Of a DNA stretch of 64,000 bases, positions 1 through 26,366 are shown one piece after another. Position 1 is the stretch's first letter. Every line of letters starts with the position of its first letter. This DNA comes from Lamellibrachia satsuma (taxonomy: Eukaryota; Annelida; Polychaeta; Sabellida; Siboglinidae): contig BSQZ01000009.1 of assembly GCA_033239005.1 (NCBI GenBank), forward strand, positions 2,635,252-2,699,251, read 5' to 3'. A program made the translations under genes and the position numbers. Below the pieces are notes generated by a model. The model ran no database searches. It was not told where the DNA came from and worked only from the letters and a program-made list of their open reading frames with translations.

Positions 1-130
1 TACGACTCCGATTATTATTCCACTCCAAATGATTCCGACTCCGATTCCACTAAATTAACTCCAAATGACTCCAGTTCCGACTCCACTAAATTAACTCCAA
101 ACAATTCCGATTCTGACCCTGGAATCGGAG
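1..130. repeat. Minisatellite, about 30-bp unit
   Basis: Three to four imperfect copies of a unit built on GACTCCGATTCCACTAAATT, in the E(z) intron upstream of the first visible exon. It begins outside the window. Confidence 0.7.
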
Positions 131-392
131 TCGGAATCGTCCTTTGATTCTGATTCCGGGGTTGGAATCGCCCCAGGTCTGATAGAGACCTATTCCATTT
201 TGCGGGTAAGACAGAGGCAATAGTACTAATTACTAAAGACTGTACATTTGACCGTGTTGTTGTCAACACACATGATGAGTGCTCAGCTAAGAATGTCTTC
301 TCACTTACAAAAATGTAGTTTCTGGAAGCAATTATCCATCCCGTGTATGTGTTGTGTGCACTGGATGTACACTGTGTACGTGTTGTGTACAG

Positions 393-15847
<15,455 letters not shown>

Positions 15848-16190
15848 ACATTTGTGGGGATCTAGAGAGAAACCTGGAGATGGCACTAGACATTTGTCGG
15901 GATCTAGAGAAAGACTTGGAGATGGCACTCTAGCCATTTGTGGGAATCTAGAAAGAAACCCGGAGATGGCACTAGACATTTGTGGGGATCTAGAGAAAGA
16001 CTTGGAGATGGCACTCTAACCATTTGTGGGGATTGAGAGAGAAAACTGGAGGTGGCACTGTAGCCGTTTGTTGGAATCTACAGAGAAACCTAGAGATGGC
16101 ACTGTAGGCATTTATGGAGGAGAAACCTGTACATTGCGCTGTACCATTTGTAGAATCTAGAAAGAAACATGAAGATGGCGTTGTAGCCAT
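15848..16190 (+). repeat. 43-bp array derived from the end of the E(z) coding sequence
   Basis: About eight degenerate units of the form ATTTGTGGGGATCTAGAGAG then AACCTGGAGATGGCACT. The first homologous unit is the coding sequence itself (TTTGTGGGGATCGAGAGAG, GACCTGGAGATGGCTCTG, TAG). Confidence 0.93.
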
Positions 16191-16346
16191 TTACAGAGCA
16201 AGAGAGATTAGTCCCAGCTGGATGGATGCTCATTTGGACAGGTGTATGGAAGTCTGCTAAAATAGCAAATATTTTGCATAATCATCGTTTAATAGATTGT
16301 TAGAACTGATTAATAACATGTTAACATATAATATGTTCATGTGTTA

Positions 16347-16534
16347 GATTTGGACATAGAATTTAGCATGCACATTTTGTAAATAGGTCTGTAACAAATG
16401 TATCAGCAAATGTATTGATAGGCCTGTAACAGATGTATCATCAAATGTTTTGATAGGCCTGTAACAAATGTATCATCAAATGTATTGATGGTACATTTGT
16501 TACAGGCCTATTTGCTAAATTCTATGTCCAAATC
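16347..16534. repeat. Large inverted repeat in the E(z) 3' UTR region
   Basis: Left arm 16347-16402 and right arm 16492-16534 are complementary over about 43 bases (shared GATTTGGACATAGAATTTAG and TAACAAATGTA). The left arm has a 13-base insertion. The loop holds short direct repeats (GATAGGCCTGTAACA). It could fold into a long hairpin if transcribed, or be a small MITE-like element. Confidence 0.85.
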
Positions 16535-16678
16535 TCATCGTTTTTCATGTAGCGTTTAAATCTTTGTCAGAGATATATTTAATTTTATTTAAACTGGCAA
16601 TCTGTTTAGGCCTTGTTACAAGGTAACTCTGTAATCAGTCACTCCATGTGATATTGCCTGAACTCTGTATGCCTATAA

Positions 16679-16684
16679 AATAAA
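16679..16684 (+). terminator. Candidate poly(A) signal of E(z)
   Basis: Canonical AATAAA about 830 bases after the E(z) stop, followed by T-rich sequence. It is the first canonical hexamer in the region with a plausible downstream element. Confidence 0.55.
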
Positions 16685-16759
16685 TGTTTTTCATCACATG
16701 TTGCACCATCATTGTGTGTGTTTATCTGTTTCCAATAATATTAATAATGTTTTAATAAA

Positions 16760-17640
16760 TGTGAACCATTAATTGTTTGTAACATGTTGAACCTATTTTA
16801 TAGATAGATACGATAATTTAGTACTTAAACTTTTCTAAGTTATTGGTACAACTTGATCAAAGGTACTACTACACAAATAATCAAAGACAGTTAAGTACTC
16901 TACATGATTATGATATACATTTATTGAGAATAATAACTAATCAGTTTTTACAATTGTTTTGCTCAGACAATACAAGGCAATTATGCCCACTCTAACTATC
17001 TACATTTATGGTCGGTCATTATTAATTTGTTATGTTATACATGATGCTTTAAACCGACATGGTATCCAAAATTTGAAAAAGTAATGAGTGTTGATTTGCT
17101 TGAAATTAGACGATTTAGTACTATACACTCTGAACAGGGAAAACCTGGGGGAGCTAAACTCGCGTTTAATTACTGATGTGCTGTCTGTATATCCATAGCC
17201 AGATTTAGTCTTCACTGCTGGGGGGGTATGGAGGCCACAATGTTTTATTAATGCGAGTAGCAGCTATGCGGACCACAAGGTGCACGAAGCGCCGAGAGGT
17301 GTCATGAGGGGTATCCCCATCATGCTAGTAGAACCTATTACTAGCACTAGACTAGAGGGGTTTGGGCAAAAAAACTTTCAGAATGCATTCCTGATGTATA
17401 ATTTTAAAAGTATGTGCTGGTGTAGGGGTGCATCACAAGCTGACAACGGCAGTACACATTGTTGATAATGGCCATGGCCTGGGCAAAAAAACTTTCAGAA
17501 TGCATTCCTGATGTATAATTTTAAAAGTATGTGCTGGTGTAGGGGTGCATCACAAGCTGACAACGGCAGTACACATTGTTGATAATGGCCATGATCAGCT
17601 TATGTGCCCATCCAATGTTTTAATATAGTTCTATGTTGGA
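16760..17640. other. Intergenic, with a 117-bp tandem duplication
   Basis: Between the E(z) end and the candidate ANKIB1 promoter. About 112 bases from 17364 are repeated at 17481 with no difference I can see (117-base period, two copies). No gene is recognised. Confidence 0.7.
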
Positions 17641-18260
17641 TCAAACATCAAACGCCCTGACAATACTCGTGAACGGTCTGACACAGTGCTCCCACCTCGC
17701 GGTTGCCTGTTATAATGTTCCCAGATGTCGCTGCAGCGCTCCCAGAAAGCACCGCTCAAAATGGGATCGAAAACGTAAGAAGAAAGGTAGGGATTTAATT
17801 TAATTCAGAATCTACTCTCTGCTCAAACATGTAAGCGCGTGTCATGGTCTGAATTAGCGACCCATGTTCATGTTGCAACAATACCATTGTATGTAATCGT
17901 TTAGAAAGGGAAATAAGATATGTCGGTTTTTGTTGGTATTCGTTTGTAAACATAAAGCGTTTCTGTCAGTGTGCTAGGTGACGTCACATTGTTGTGATCG
18001 TTGCCTCATGTGACAGCTACGATAGGTCGAGCGTTGACACAATTGACTGATTTTGGATAATAATTTGAGACGCACCGTTGTCGTGCTAATAGGTTGTGTC
18101 AGGCGCCTAGGACGGGTTTATTCCATAAATAATGCGTGCAAGGTGCGCGCCACGACCAAGCCGTGATTCACGGCGTATGCACGCAAGTTGTGGCGTTGGC
18201 TATGCCATGAGGTGACGGTTTACAACAAAGCCAAATTCTGAATGCTTCTAGCATTTAATG
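17640..18260 (+). promoter_or_regulatory. Candidate ANKIB1 promoter and non-coding first exon
   Basis: A stretch richer in CpG than its surroundings, about 1 kb past the E(z) poly(A) signal. It holds a perfect CRE palindrome TGACGTCA (17979-17986), an E-box-like CATGTGAC near 18007 and a possible donor (AAAACGTAAGA, exon end about 17774). A non-coding exon here could splice to the acceptor at 33002, making 17.8-33.0 kb the first intron. No transcript evidence is available. Confidence 0.4.
17979..17986 (+). promoter_or_regulatory. CRE palindrome (CREB/ATF site)
   Basis: Perfect TGACGTCA inside the CpG-containing stretch proposed as the ANKIB1 promoter. An 8-mer can occur by chance, so its value comes from the setting. 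Confidence 0.4.
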
Positions 18261-20062
18261 TGAAGTAAGCATATCTGATTTAGTGATTATATATCTGGAT
18301 AATTACTCAGCCAGGTCCATTCTAGGATATTGTGCTATTTCAGGTTGTTCTCTAGAGTTATTGAGTCCACTACGTATACTCTACAGCTACAGCCTCAGGT
18401 TACATATTTACCCCCTCAGCCCCTGTGTAGAAAATATTTCACTTGCATCACACCAACTAGAAGAATATAAAGAAAACCTTTCACACTGTCATACACCTAG
18501 TGACGGTAGCGAAATAATGGAAGAAGAAATGGTTGTATATGGCAACAATCCCAAACATTGTATTATAGGAGAACAACTATAATTTACACTCAGTGATGTT
18601 ATCTAGTTGAGATTACTGGCAAAATAAGCTGTTGTATCACATTTGAATTAGCATCAACATATTCAGTGAATAGAGATTAGCACAACATACTCCATTGAAT
18701 CTAGCATACATGGTGTCAGGAAAGGCTGGTGGTTGTATTTTCACTCACGTGGACAACAGCATCGCAAACAAAGGAAAAACTGGACCCCTAAGAGAAGAGC
18801 TTTGTGATGTCCACTGTAAACACTAAACTGCAGTGCTAACCCAGTGTTGGGCTGTTTTGTGTGTACACACTTTAGACTTATCACTTGGTAATAATCAGTA
18901 CACTTTGATGTTTATTTGTTTGTGTTACAACAGATCTTCAGGACTTGGCACATGTACAGTCAATATTTGGTTTCTTGTTTACAAGGGTTTATTTATCAAC
19001 ATACACTGCTGCATTTGTCACCAGCACTTAACCTTTTGTTGTCCATCTTAATGTGATCTACAACAGCTGGTTCAGTCATTCCAACATTGTGTTTTCCACG
19101 GTTGGAGTCACTGTCATCAAAATAAAAAAGATCCTCATAGTTATAATGAGCTCTCCCCCGGGTGATCCATAGTGATCAATAATTTTATCTAACGCATGTC
19201 CTTTGAATTTGGATTGCGTTAGATTCTCTGAACTAGGAAACAACTCATCTCTACCAAAGAGAGTGGTTTGTAATTGTTTAAATATAAATTTTAGAAGACA
19301 GTGTGACTTGTCACTCAACTGTAACAAGTGTCCAGTACTGAAATTAGTAAAAAAAATAACTGGCCCAGTTTTTGAACTATTTTGAGCCGGCCCATGTGAG
19401 TTTGAACTGGCCCCACAAATTACAAGTAATAAAGTAAGTAATAAAGAAGTTTTTATGCACAAAACTAAAACAGACACTGCTCTAAAAAAATACTGACATT
19501 CATTTCGTGTAACTAGCAGGCCAATAAAATAAAGTAATGCATTTAATAAACATTTCAATGTGAATTTTATTTGTGAAACAGTTACAATTGTTGAAAGTAA
19601 CATTATGTTTGATGCCAACATCTCAAATCAAAACCTCCAAAGTTCACTTTCACAACCAAATATCACATTAATCAGAATGTCTTGGCACATTATGTTGTCA
19701 ATCAGATTGTCTGCATCAGTAGTATCACCAGTGTTAAGTAAATTTGCATAATATCCTTAATCATTTTTTAACTCTACGATTCTCGCAAGTTTGTCTGCTG
19801 TCTTTGCTTTGGTGTTTCCCTGGTATTCCCCAAAATACTGACGTCATTAAATGTGAATCATCCAGTAGGCATCCATGTTACAAATGCATTGCATATGCGG
19901 ACTTTGCTTTGACAGCAATCCGTAGCTGGCAATGAAGAGGTTGTTTTAGTAGTAGTTTTATATCGAATTAGCATTAGTAGTAAGTACTGTAATGTGCATG
20001 ACAAATACTGTCTAACCCAGCCATGGCCGCTGGGTTGAATTGGCGGGATGGGGCCAATAACT
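18261..20062. other. Presumed ANKIB1 first intron, nothing firmly recognised
   Basis: Several short open frames on both strands lack recognisable motifs and start context. No conserved exon of either neighbouring gene is seen. Confidence 0.5.
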
Positions 20063-21933
20063 CAGGTGTGGATCCAGGGAGGCATGGGGCGCATGCCCCC
20101 CATTTTGCTTGCTTTACTCTTATCTGATACTAACTTAGTCTAAGGGCTTGGGGCACATCATTACCAGTGTGTATAGCCACAACATGAATCTGGCACTATC
20201 CAAGAAGGGATGCAAGGTTCGTGAAGTACAAAACGTTATGTCCACACTGCAGACCCTTGCTATATTCTTCAAATAATCACACAAGAGACAACGATGACTA
20301 GAGCAATCTAGAGAAAAGATCAACATCCGGAGGAAGTGTGAAGGTTTGATGGAAGTGGGTGTTGCAAAGATGAAACTACAAAATGTTTGTAATGACACAC
20401 TACACTGGAGAAGTTTCGTGAAATTTTTTAAGCCATCCTTGATTTCTTGACTGCAATTTTGAGAGCAACAAATGGAGTTCAAAAACAATGATTGGTTTGG
20501 CGTAGTCTTTGGCTTTTGGCCTACTCTTCGCAATCTCAAGCTTTGCATTCATCACTGCATGTCTGAGTACACAGTAGGCCTCAGCAAGCTGCTCCAGGGT
20601 TGTATGCAGGATGTTCTCTGGGCCTACGAAGAAGTCACTCTGGTAAAGGACATCTTTATCAACAGCAGACAAACTGCAGACACATAGTAAGGTGAGGTCT
20701 ACAAGATGAAAGAAGAGATAGCTACTCTGCTGGGAAAGTGATCTCGGTTCCAAGGCGCAGAGGCAGACACCCCAGAAAAATACTGGCGGCACTTAGTATT
20801 CCTACCATTTCTAGACCACCTTCTCCAAGAATTGGACACGAGATTAAGTGCGATCATGGGGAAAGCTGTGCTCGGTCTGAAGCTCCTATCCAACAACGTA
20901 GGCAAGCTAACAGATGCTAACATAACTGACCTACAAGAATGATGTTGTACCTAACTGCCATCCCTAATGTCTGTACAAGATGAAGTCAAACTGTACTAGA
21001 AGAACTGGGATTCGTCAGAAGAAACAAGGCCCTATAATCTACAGGAAACAGTGAGTGCAACATCCAGCTCCATGTTCCCAAATCTTTTCCGTATTTTTCA
21101 CTTGCTGATGCTATTATCAGTCACAAGTGCTGCAGTGGAGCGTGCTAATGGTCTACTCACGATGGTGAAAACTGTAATGCGGAGCACCAGGCACCTGGAT
21201 CGCCTCAGTGTGTTGGTGCTACTTCATGTACACAAAGACATCAAACTTGACATCCACGCAGTTATTGACAAACACAAATGGAGGCTTCCAAGAAAGCTGC
21301 TTTTCATTAATCCTTGAGCGCCCATTGAACTGCTACTGAATGGTGCACACTTACCATACATACGTATGTACAGTACACTAATCATACATACATACGTACA
21401 TACAGTACACTAATCATACATACATACGTACAGTACACTAATCATGCATACGTACGTACAGTACACTAATACATACATACGTACAGTACACTAATCATAC
21501 ATATATACGTACAGTACACTAATTATACATACATACGTACGTACAGTACACTAATCATACATACATACATACGTACAGTACACTAATCATGCATACATAT
21601 GTACGTACAGTACACTAATCATACGTACGTACAGTACACTAATACATACATGCATACGTACAGTACACTAATCATACATACATACGTACGTACAGTACAC
21701 TAATCATACATACATACGCACGTACAGTACACTAATCCATTAAATGTTTCAATGTGTTCCTTTAATTAATATGATGATAACATTTTCCGCAGTGGTTCAC
21801 AAATCATCCACGTGAGCAAACTTGCACCACATAATGGCTTAGAAAACACTGTATCAAGAATAGTAAATACAAGCCCCCGGACCCCTTTGCATGGGTGGCT
21901 GCCCCCCTCCCCCATGAGCAAATCCTAGATCTG
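20063..21933 (+). pseudogene. Decayed hAT transposase element
   Basis: Near 21051-21317 the + strand encodes SVTSAAVERANGLLTMVKTV and RSTRHLDRLSVLVLLHVHKD, the C-terminal dimerisation region typical of hAT transposases (ZMYM6/zinc-finger-862 group). Upstream coding is broken by stops. The ends, CAGGTGTGGATCCAG on the left and CTAGATCTG on the right, are roughly inverted. I could not find a convincing 8-bp target duplication, so the boundaries are approximate. It lies in the presumed first intron of ANKIB1. Confidence 0.65.
21350..21740. repeat. Minisatellite, about 28-30-bp unit
   Basis: About 13 copies of ACATACGTACAGTACACTAA plus TCATACAT, variable in length through extra TACA/TACG steps. 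It lies inside the decayed hAT element, just after the transposase remnant. Confidence 0.92.
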
Positions 21934-23013
21934 TAACTTGCAACTGTAACTGAATCGACAGGAAGTGTTTTGAATCAGTAGTTGCCAATAAAAAGGTTTT
22001 TATTCAAACACTGATAATTAATTGGATTTACACTGGTGTTGTTGCAGGTCCTTTGTGCATTAGCTTTGATGTGCCTTCCAGGTGTCAAATGCAGCAGTAA
22101 GTGTAACTTCAACAACTTATATTAGGGAATCATATCTACAAAGTTATGTGTGATAGAACATTTTGTTGTTTTGTTGTCTTCAGTACTATGTAAATTATGC
22201 AGAACAACATTCTTGTTGATTATGTCTAATCTACTATTTATTAATTTATTGTAATGATTATGGTGGTCCAGAACGATGATACCCTTTGATTTCTTTGAAG
22301 ATAGTGAATCATGATGATAAATCCCATGATTCAGTTCCTGAAAAAGGCAGCTGATGGTGGCTGAAAACAGTGAAAATGAGTGATAAAATTTTTTTCCAAG
22401 ATACAATGTAATGATTGCGATAATGAAACAGTTGGAAAGGCGAGTAATTAATGATAATGAATATTCTGTACAGGGTGGGTCCAATTACACATAATTATAT
22501 CAATTACAGTTACATAAAAAAAATATTTCAATTACAATTACACTCATAATTTTTCAATTTAATTACAATTACACTGTTTCAAGTTCAATTACAATTGCAT
22601 TATGCGGAACCAAATATATTCAGCATTTGTGAATTATATAGTTTTGCACTTTTGCTGAATTTCAATATTTTGTACACAATTGATAAACAAATATAACGAT
22701 TGATTGTAAATTGTTGAAGAATTGTGACTTTGAATTGTACTAAATAAAAAGACAGCCATTTAAAACATATTTTTATTGTGTAAATATATATTTTAAATCT
22801 GGTATATAGACATTAATAAATTTTATATAGATGTTGATGTGTTTATAAACTCTTTCAAATGTGTTATATTCAAATCGATCTAGGTACTTGTGTTAACAGA
22901 GGGTACATGATTTTTGCTTATATAAAGACATTAGACAATGTCCACAAGGCCTCACCTCCTGTAGTTGCATAATCTGTCTTGGAAAGGAAAGCATGCTGTG
23001 TGTCTGTGGCTGT

Positions 23014-26000
23014 CACTTCACTTCACTTTCCCATAACCCGTAAGGATCGTTGGGGCACCATTGATGACTTTCTTACCAGCTCTCTCCACGTTTCCCTGTT
23101 CTCTACAGCCCTCTGGGAGTCGGCGAACTCCATTCCTGTCCACTCTTTGATGTTGTCTTCCCACCTCTTCTTCTGTCTACCTCTTCGTCTCCCCCCTCTT
23201 ACGGTACCTTGCAAGATAGTCTTTGCAAGGCCAGATGATCGTGATACATGACCGTACCACTTCAGTTTACGCTTCTTAACTGTTGTAAGAAGGTCGTCAT
23301 ATGGTCCGATGGCTTGTTTGATCTTGTTACGGACAGCATCGTTAGTAACATGGTCTTTGTATGATATGTGCAAGATCTTCCGGAAGCATCTCATTTCCAT
23401 GGCTTGTATCCTCTTCTGTAGATCTGCTGAAAGGGTCCATGTTTCACAAGCGTACAGAAAGATGGACATGACAAGGGAGCGCATCAGCCTTATTTTCGAA
23501 CTGACCGTGATGTTTCTGTCGTTCCATAAGAGTTTCAACCTTGTTAGTGCTGCTGTTGTCTGTGCAATCCTGGCAAGTATCTCCGGTTTGGAACCCTCAT
23601 CTGTGATAATTGATCCCAAGTACCTGAAGCTTGTTACTGCCTCAAGTCTCTGTCCATTAACTTTGACCTCTGTGCTGATGCCTTGTGTGCTGTTTGTCAT
23701 CAGTTTGGTCTTTTCGGCACTGATCTCCATGCCGTATGATGAAGATGTTTTCTCAAGGCGCTCCACTAAATTGACTAGTTCTTGTTCATCTCCTGCTAGG
23801 CCGTCGATGTCGTCAGCAAAACGAAGGTTGGTGATTGTCCTGCCTCCAATGCTGACAGTGCCTTGATGGTTTTCTAAAGCATCAGTCATTATCCTTTCCA
23901 GAAAAATGTTGACGAGCGTTGGTGATAGTAGGCATCCTTGTCGAACTCCAACAGTTGTTCGAAACCAGTCTCCTATGCTGCTGTTGAAGGTTACTGCACT
24001 GGTGGCATTGTCATATAGGTGTTCAATGGTTCGGACAAGCTTGGAGCCAATGTTGTACTTCCTCATGGTTGCCCATAGGGCCGCATGCCATGCCTTATCA
24101 AAGGCCTTCTTGAAATCTATAAAGACATGATACAGGCTTTGCTGATGTTGAAGGTGTTTCTCGCAAAGGATTCTAAGGTTGAAGATCTGTTCAATGGTGC
24201 TCCGTCCTGCTCGAAAACCCGCTTGTTCTTCAGTGATAATCTCTTCTGCCTGGGGTTTGAGTCTGTTGAGTAGTATCTTCAACATGACTTTGCTCGGGTG
24301 GCTGATGAGGCTGATTGTTCTGTAGTTTTGGCACATCTGTAGGTTGCCTTTCTTGGGAAGTGTGATGATCAGTGACTGAGTCCATGGGGTGGGCCATTCT
24401 CCTGTCTGCCAGATCTTGTTGCAGATTGTTGTAAGTGTGGTAATCAAGGCTTCTCCCCCATCTTGAACCAGTTCTGCTGGTATGTTATCAATTCCAGCTG
24501 ACTTTCCTTTTTTCAGAGGCTTTACTGCAGCCTCTACTTCCTCACGAAGAATGGGGTAGTCGTCCTCTTCAGTAGTCTGTGGACAGTTTAGTACTACTGG
24601 GTCTCCGTTGGTGTTGTGGCTGTACAGTTCTGAGCAGTATTCTGTCCATCGATTGGGGATCTGCTGTTCTTCTGTCAGGCATTTCCCTGATTTGTCTTGG
24701 ATAATAGTAGTTATCCCTTTCTTCACTGATGTCAGGTCTTTCACTATTTGATAAGCCTTCTTGCTGTTGTTCTTGTTCAAGCTGTCTTCCATTTCACAGC
24801 ACTGTTCTGCTATCCAGTTATCTTTTGCTCTTCTCATATCTTGTTTGATCTTCTTGTTGACTTCTCTGTATTTTGCTGCACCTTCAGGATCACATTTTCT
24901 CCTTTTCAATTCCCTTCTTTTGTCACAAAGATCTAGGATGTCTTCTGTGACCCATGGTTTCTTTGTCTGACGGTGTTTTCCAAGGATCTCGCTGGCTGTG
25001 TCGGTCACTATTTTGTTGAAGGTGTTGGTCAGCAAGTTCACGTCAGTATATTTGTCATCCAGTATGATAAGTTGTGCAAATTTCCCACCTATCATTGCTT
25101 TGAATGCTTCTGCTACATCAGGATCCTTAAGTTTCTCGATGTCAAATTTTATTCTTGTTGGCTTTGGTTTGCTGATCCTCTTCAGGCGAATGTGGAAGGT
25201 TGTCATCAGCAAGTCGTGATCACTTCCGATATCTGCTCCTGGAAAGCTTCGTGTCCTGGCAATGTTCACTCCTGTGTGAAAGCGCCGTTTCACCAAGATG
25301 TAGTCGATCTGATTGTGATGTTTTCCATCTGGGCTGTGCCAGGTCCATCTTCTAGATGTTTTGTGTGGGCCAAATGTGTTAGCCAGCATCAGCTCATTGT
25401 ACATTGCAAATTCGAGGAGCCTGTGACCTCTCTCATTTGTTTCCGCATTGCAGAAAGGTCCGCAAGTGGCTTGCCAGTTGGTCTGCGCATCCTTTCCCAC
25501 TTTTGCATTCCAGTCTCCTAGTACAATAAGATTGTCTTTCTTTGGCGTTTCCTCTATGACTTCTTGCAGCTGGCCATAGAAATCTTCCACCTCACTGTCG
25601 TCATAATCAGACGTTGGGGCATAAACTTGTATGACTGTCATGTTGAAGGGAGTTGCCTTCAGGCGGATGGTGATGAGCCTGCTGGAGATAGGGTGACAAC
25701 CCATGACAGTGTTCACAATGTCTTTGTGAACAAGAAACCCAACGCCTTGTTCGTGTTTGTCATTCTTGCCACTGAAGTAGACCTTGTGTCCTTCTTCGGT
25801 CGATGTTTCACCAAAGCTTTTCCATCGCATCTCGGCAAGTCCAAGCAGATTCCACCTGTATCTCTCCATCTCATGTGTGAGTTCTTTCAGTTTTCCTGCA
25901 GCTCTCAATGTCCTGACGTTCCATGTGCCGATGGTGATGTTGTTTCTTCCATGTATCTTTTTGGTAGGGGCACCAGTAGCATACTTAACACCCCCGTCCT

Positions 26001-26366
26001 GATGTACGGCGGGAGGCGCGGTCATTTTTGACCCGGGCTGCGACCGATCCGGTATGTGATTCAAACTGGTTTTTATGATCATGGTGTGTCTAGGGCAGAT
26101 TTGCAACCTAGCGGAGCCCATCCCTCTCCAGGCTGGTTGACCACAGCCGATATCCACCAAAAAAGTGGCTCGCCTTGGTCCTGAACACGTGGTCGTTGAA
26201 CTCATCTTGGAGCCCTTCCATCCTGGCCGTTGACTTCATCAAGGAAGACGTCCGCCCTGTGATGTCATGTTAACATCACCGTATTTTACCCATACGTGGT
26301 AGACTCGTGGGGGCGGGAGCGTCTTATTCCATTCCGTACAGGTCCATTGGACCTGCCCACTGCCCA
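23014..26366 (-). mobile_element. RTE-clade non-LTR retrotransposon, apparently full length
   Basis: Bounded by a 10-bp target duplication CTGTGGCTGT (23004-23013 and 26367-26376), giving a 3353-bp element. It has a 161-base 5' leader, one long ORF and almost no 3' UTR. The stop TGA lies within a short AAGTG tandem tail, a layout typical of RTE elements. The empty site can be recognised in the other X copy near 40125 (CTACAGCCAGAGACACAC). Confidence 0.9.
23023..26205 (-). CDS. RTE retrotransposon ORF: endonuclease plus reverse transcriptase, 1060 aa
   Basis: An uninterrupted ORF. An apurinic endonuclease domain lies near residues 90-330 (GTWNVRTL at 93-100, VYAPTSDYDD, LGDWNAKVGK, NQIDYILV, GSDHDLL). 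The reverse transcriptase (about 500-830) has AGFRAGRSTIEQIF, FIDFKKAFDKAWH, VGVRQGCLLSP and the catalytic FADD (796-799). A C-terminal region carries the usual RTE motifs (YACETWTL, GHVSRSSGLAKTIL). All catalytic motifs are present, so it may be a recent and possibly still active copy. Proteins of this kind are often mislabelled craniofacial development protein 2-like. Confidence 0.95.
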   Translation of the reverse strand: MSSTTTCSGPRRATFLVDIGCGQPAWRGMGSARLQICPRHTMIIKTSLNHIPDRSQPGSKMTAPPAVHQDGGVKYATGAPTKKIHGRNNITIGTWNVRTLRAAGKLKELTHEMERYRWNLLGLAEMRWKSFGETSTEEGHKVYFSGKNDKHEQGVGFLVHKDIVNTVMGCHPISSRLITIRLKATPFNMTVIQVYAPTSDYDDSEVEDFYGQLQEVIEETPKKDNLIVLGDWNAKVGKDAQTNWQATCGPFCNAETNERGHRLLEFAMYNELMLANTFGPHKTSRRWTWHSPDGKHHNQIDYILVKRRFHTGVNIARTRSFPGADIGSDHDLLMTTFHIRLKRISKPKPTRIKFDIEKLKDPDVAEAFKAMIGGKFAQLIILDDKYTDVNLLTNTFNKIVTDTASEILGKHRQTKKPWVTEDILDLCDKRRELKRRKCDPEGAAKYREVNKKIKQDMRRAKDNWIAEQCCEMEDSLNKNNSKKAYQIVKDLTSVKKGITTIIQDKSGKCLTEEQQIPNRWTEYCSELYSHNTNGDPVVLNCPQTTEEDDYPILREEVEAAVKPLKKGKSAGIDNIPAELVQDGGEALITTLTTICNKIWQTGEWPTPWTQSLIITLPKKGNLQMCQNYRTISLISHPSKVMLKILLNRLKPQAEEIITEEQAGFRAGRSTIEQIFNLRILCEKHLQHQQSLYHVFIDFKKAFDKAWHAALWATMRKYNIGSKLVRTIEHLYDNATSAVTFNSSIGDWFRTTVGVRQGCLLSPTLVNIFLERIMTDALENHQGTVSIGGRTITNLRFADDIDGLAGDEQELVNLVERLEKTSSSYGMEISAEKTKLMTNSTQGISTEVKVNGQRLEAVTSFRYLGSIITDEGSKPEILARIAQTTAALTRLKLLWNDRNITVSSKIRLMRSLVMSIFLYACETWTLSADLQKRIQAMEMRCFRKILHISYKDHVTNDAVRNKIKQAIGPYDDLLTTVKKRKLKWYGHVSRSSGLAKTILQGTVRGGRRRGRQKKRWEDNIKEWTGMEFADSQRAVENRETWRELVRKSSMVPQRSLRVMGK

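Larger units (their letters stand above)
15848..16700 (+). other. Probable 3' UTR of E(z)
   Basis: Runs from the stop codon to a good poly(A) signal at 16679-16684. It contains about eight degenerate copies of the coding end (15848-16190) and a large inverted repeat (16347-16534). The exact cleavage site cannot be seen; a second AATAAA lies near 16755. Confidence 0.6.

Noticed and set aside
18283..18582. 99-codon frame in the presumed first intron of ANKIB1
   Set aside because: It lacks an ATG at its start and has no recognisable motif or splice support.
19076..19621. 181-codon minus-strand frame with hydrophobic stretches
   Set aside because: Composition is typical of AT-rich non-coding DNA; no family is recognised and there are no flanking splice or promoter signals.
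20400..20792. 130-codon minus-strand frame
   Set aside because: It overlaps the decayed hAT transposase, whose recognisable coding (near 21051-21317) is on the + strand, so this is probably a shadow.
20063..21933. Exact 8-bp target duplication for the decayed hAT element
   Set aside because: Flanks share only about five bases (TAACT) in a shifted register, so I do not claim a duplication.
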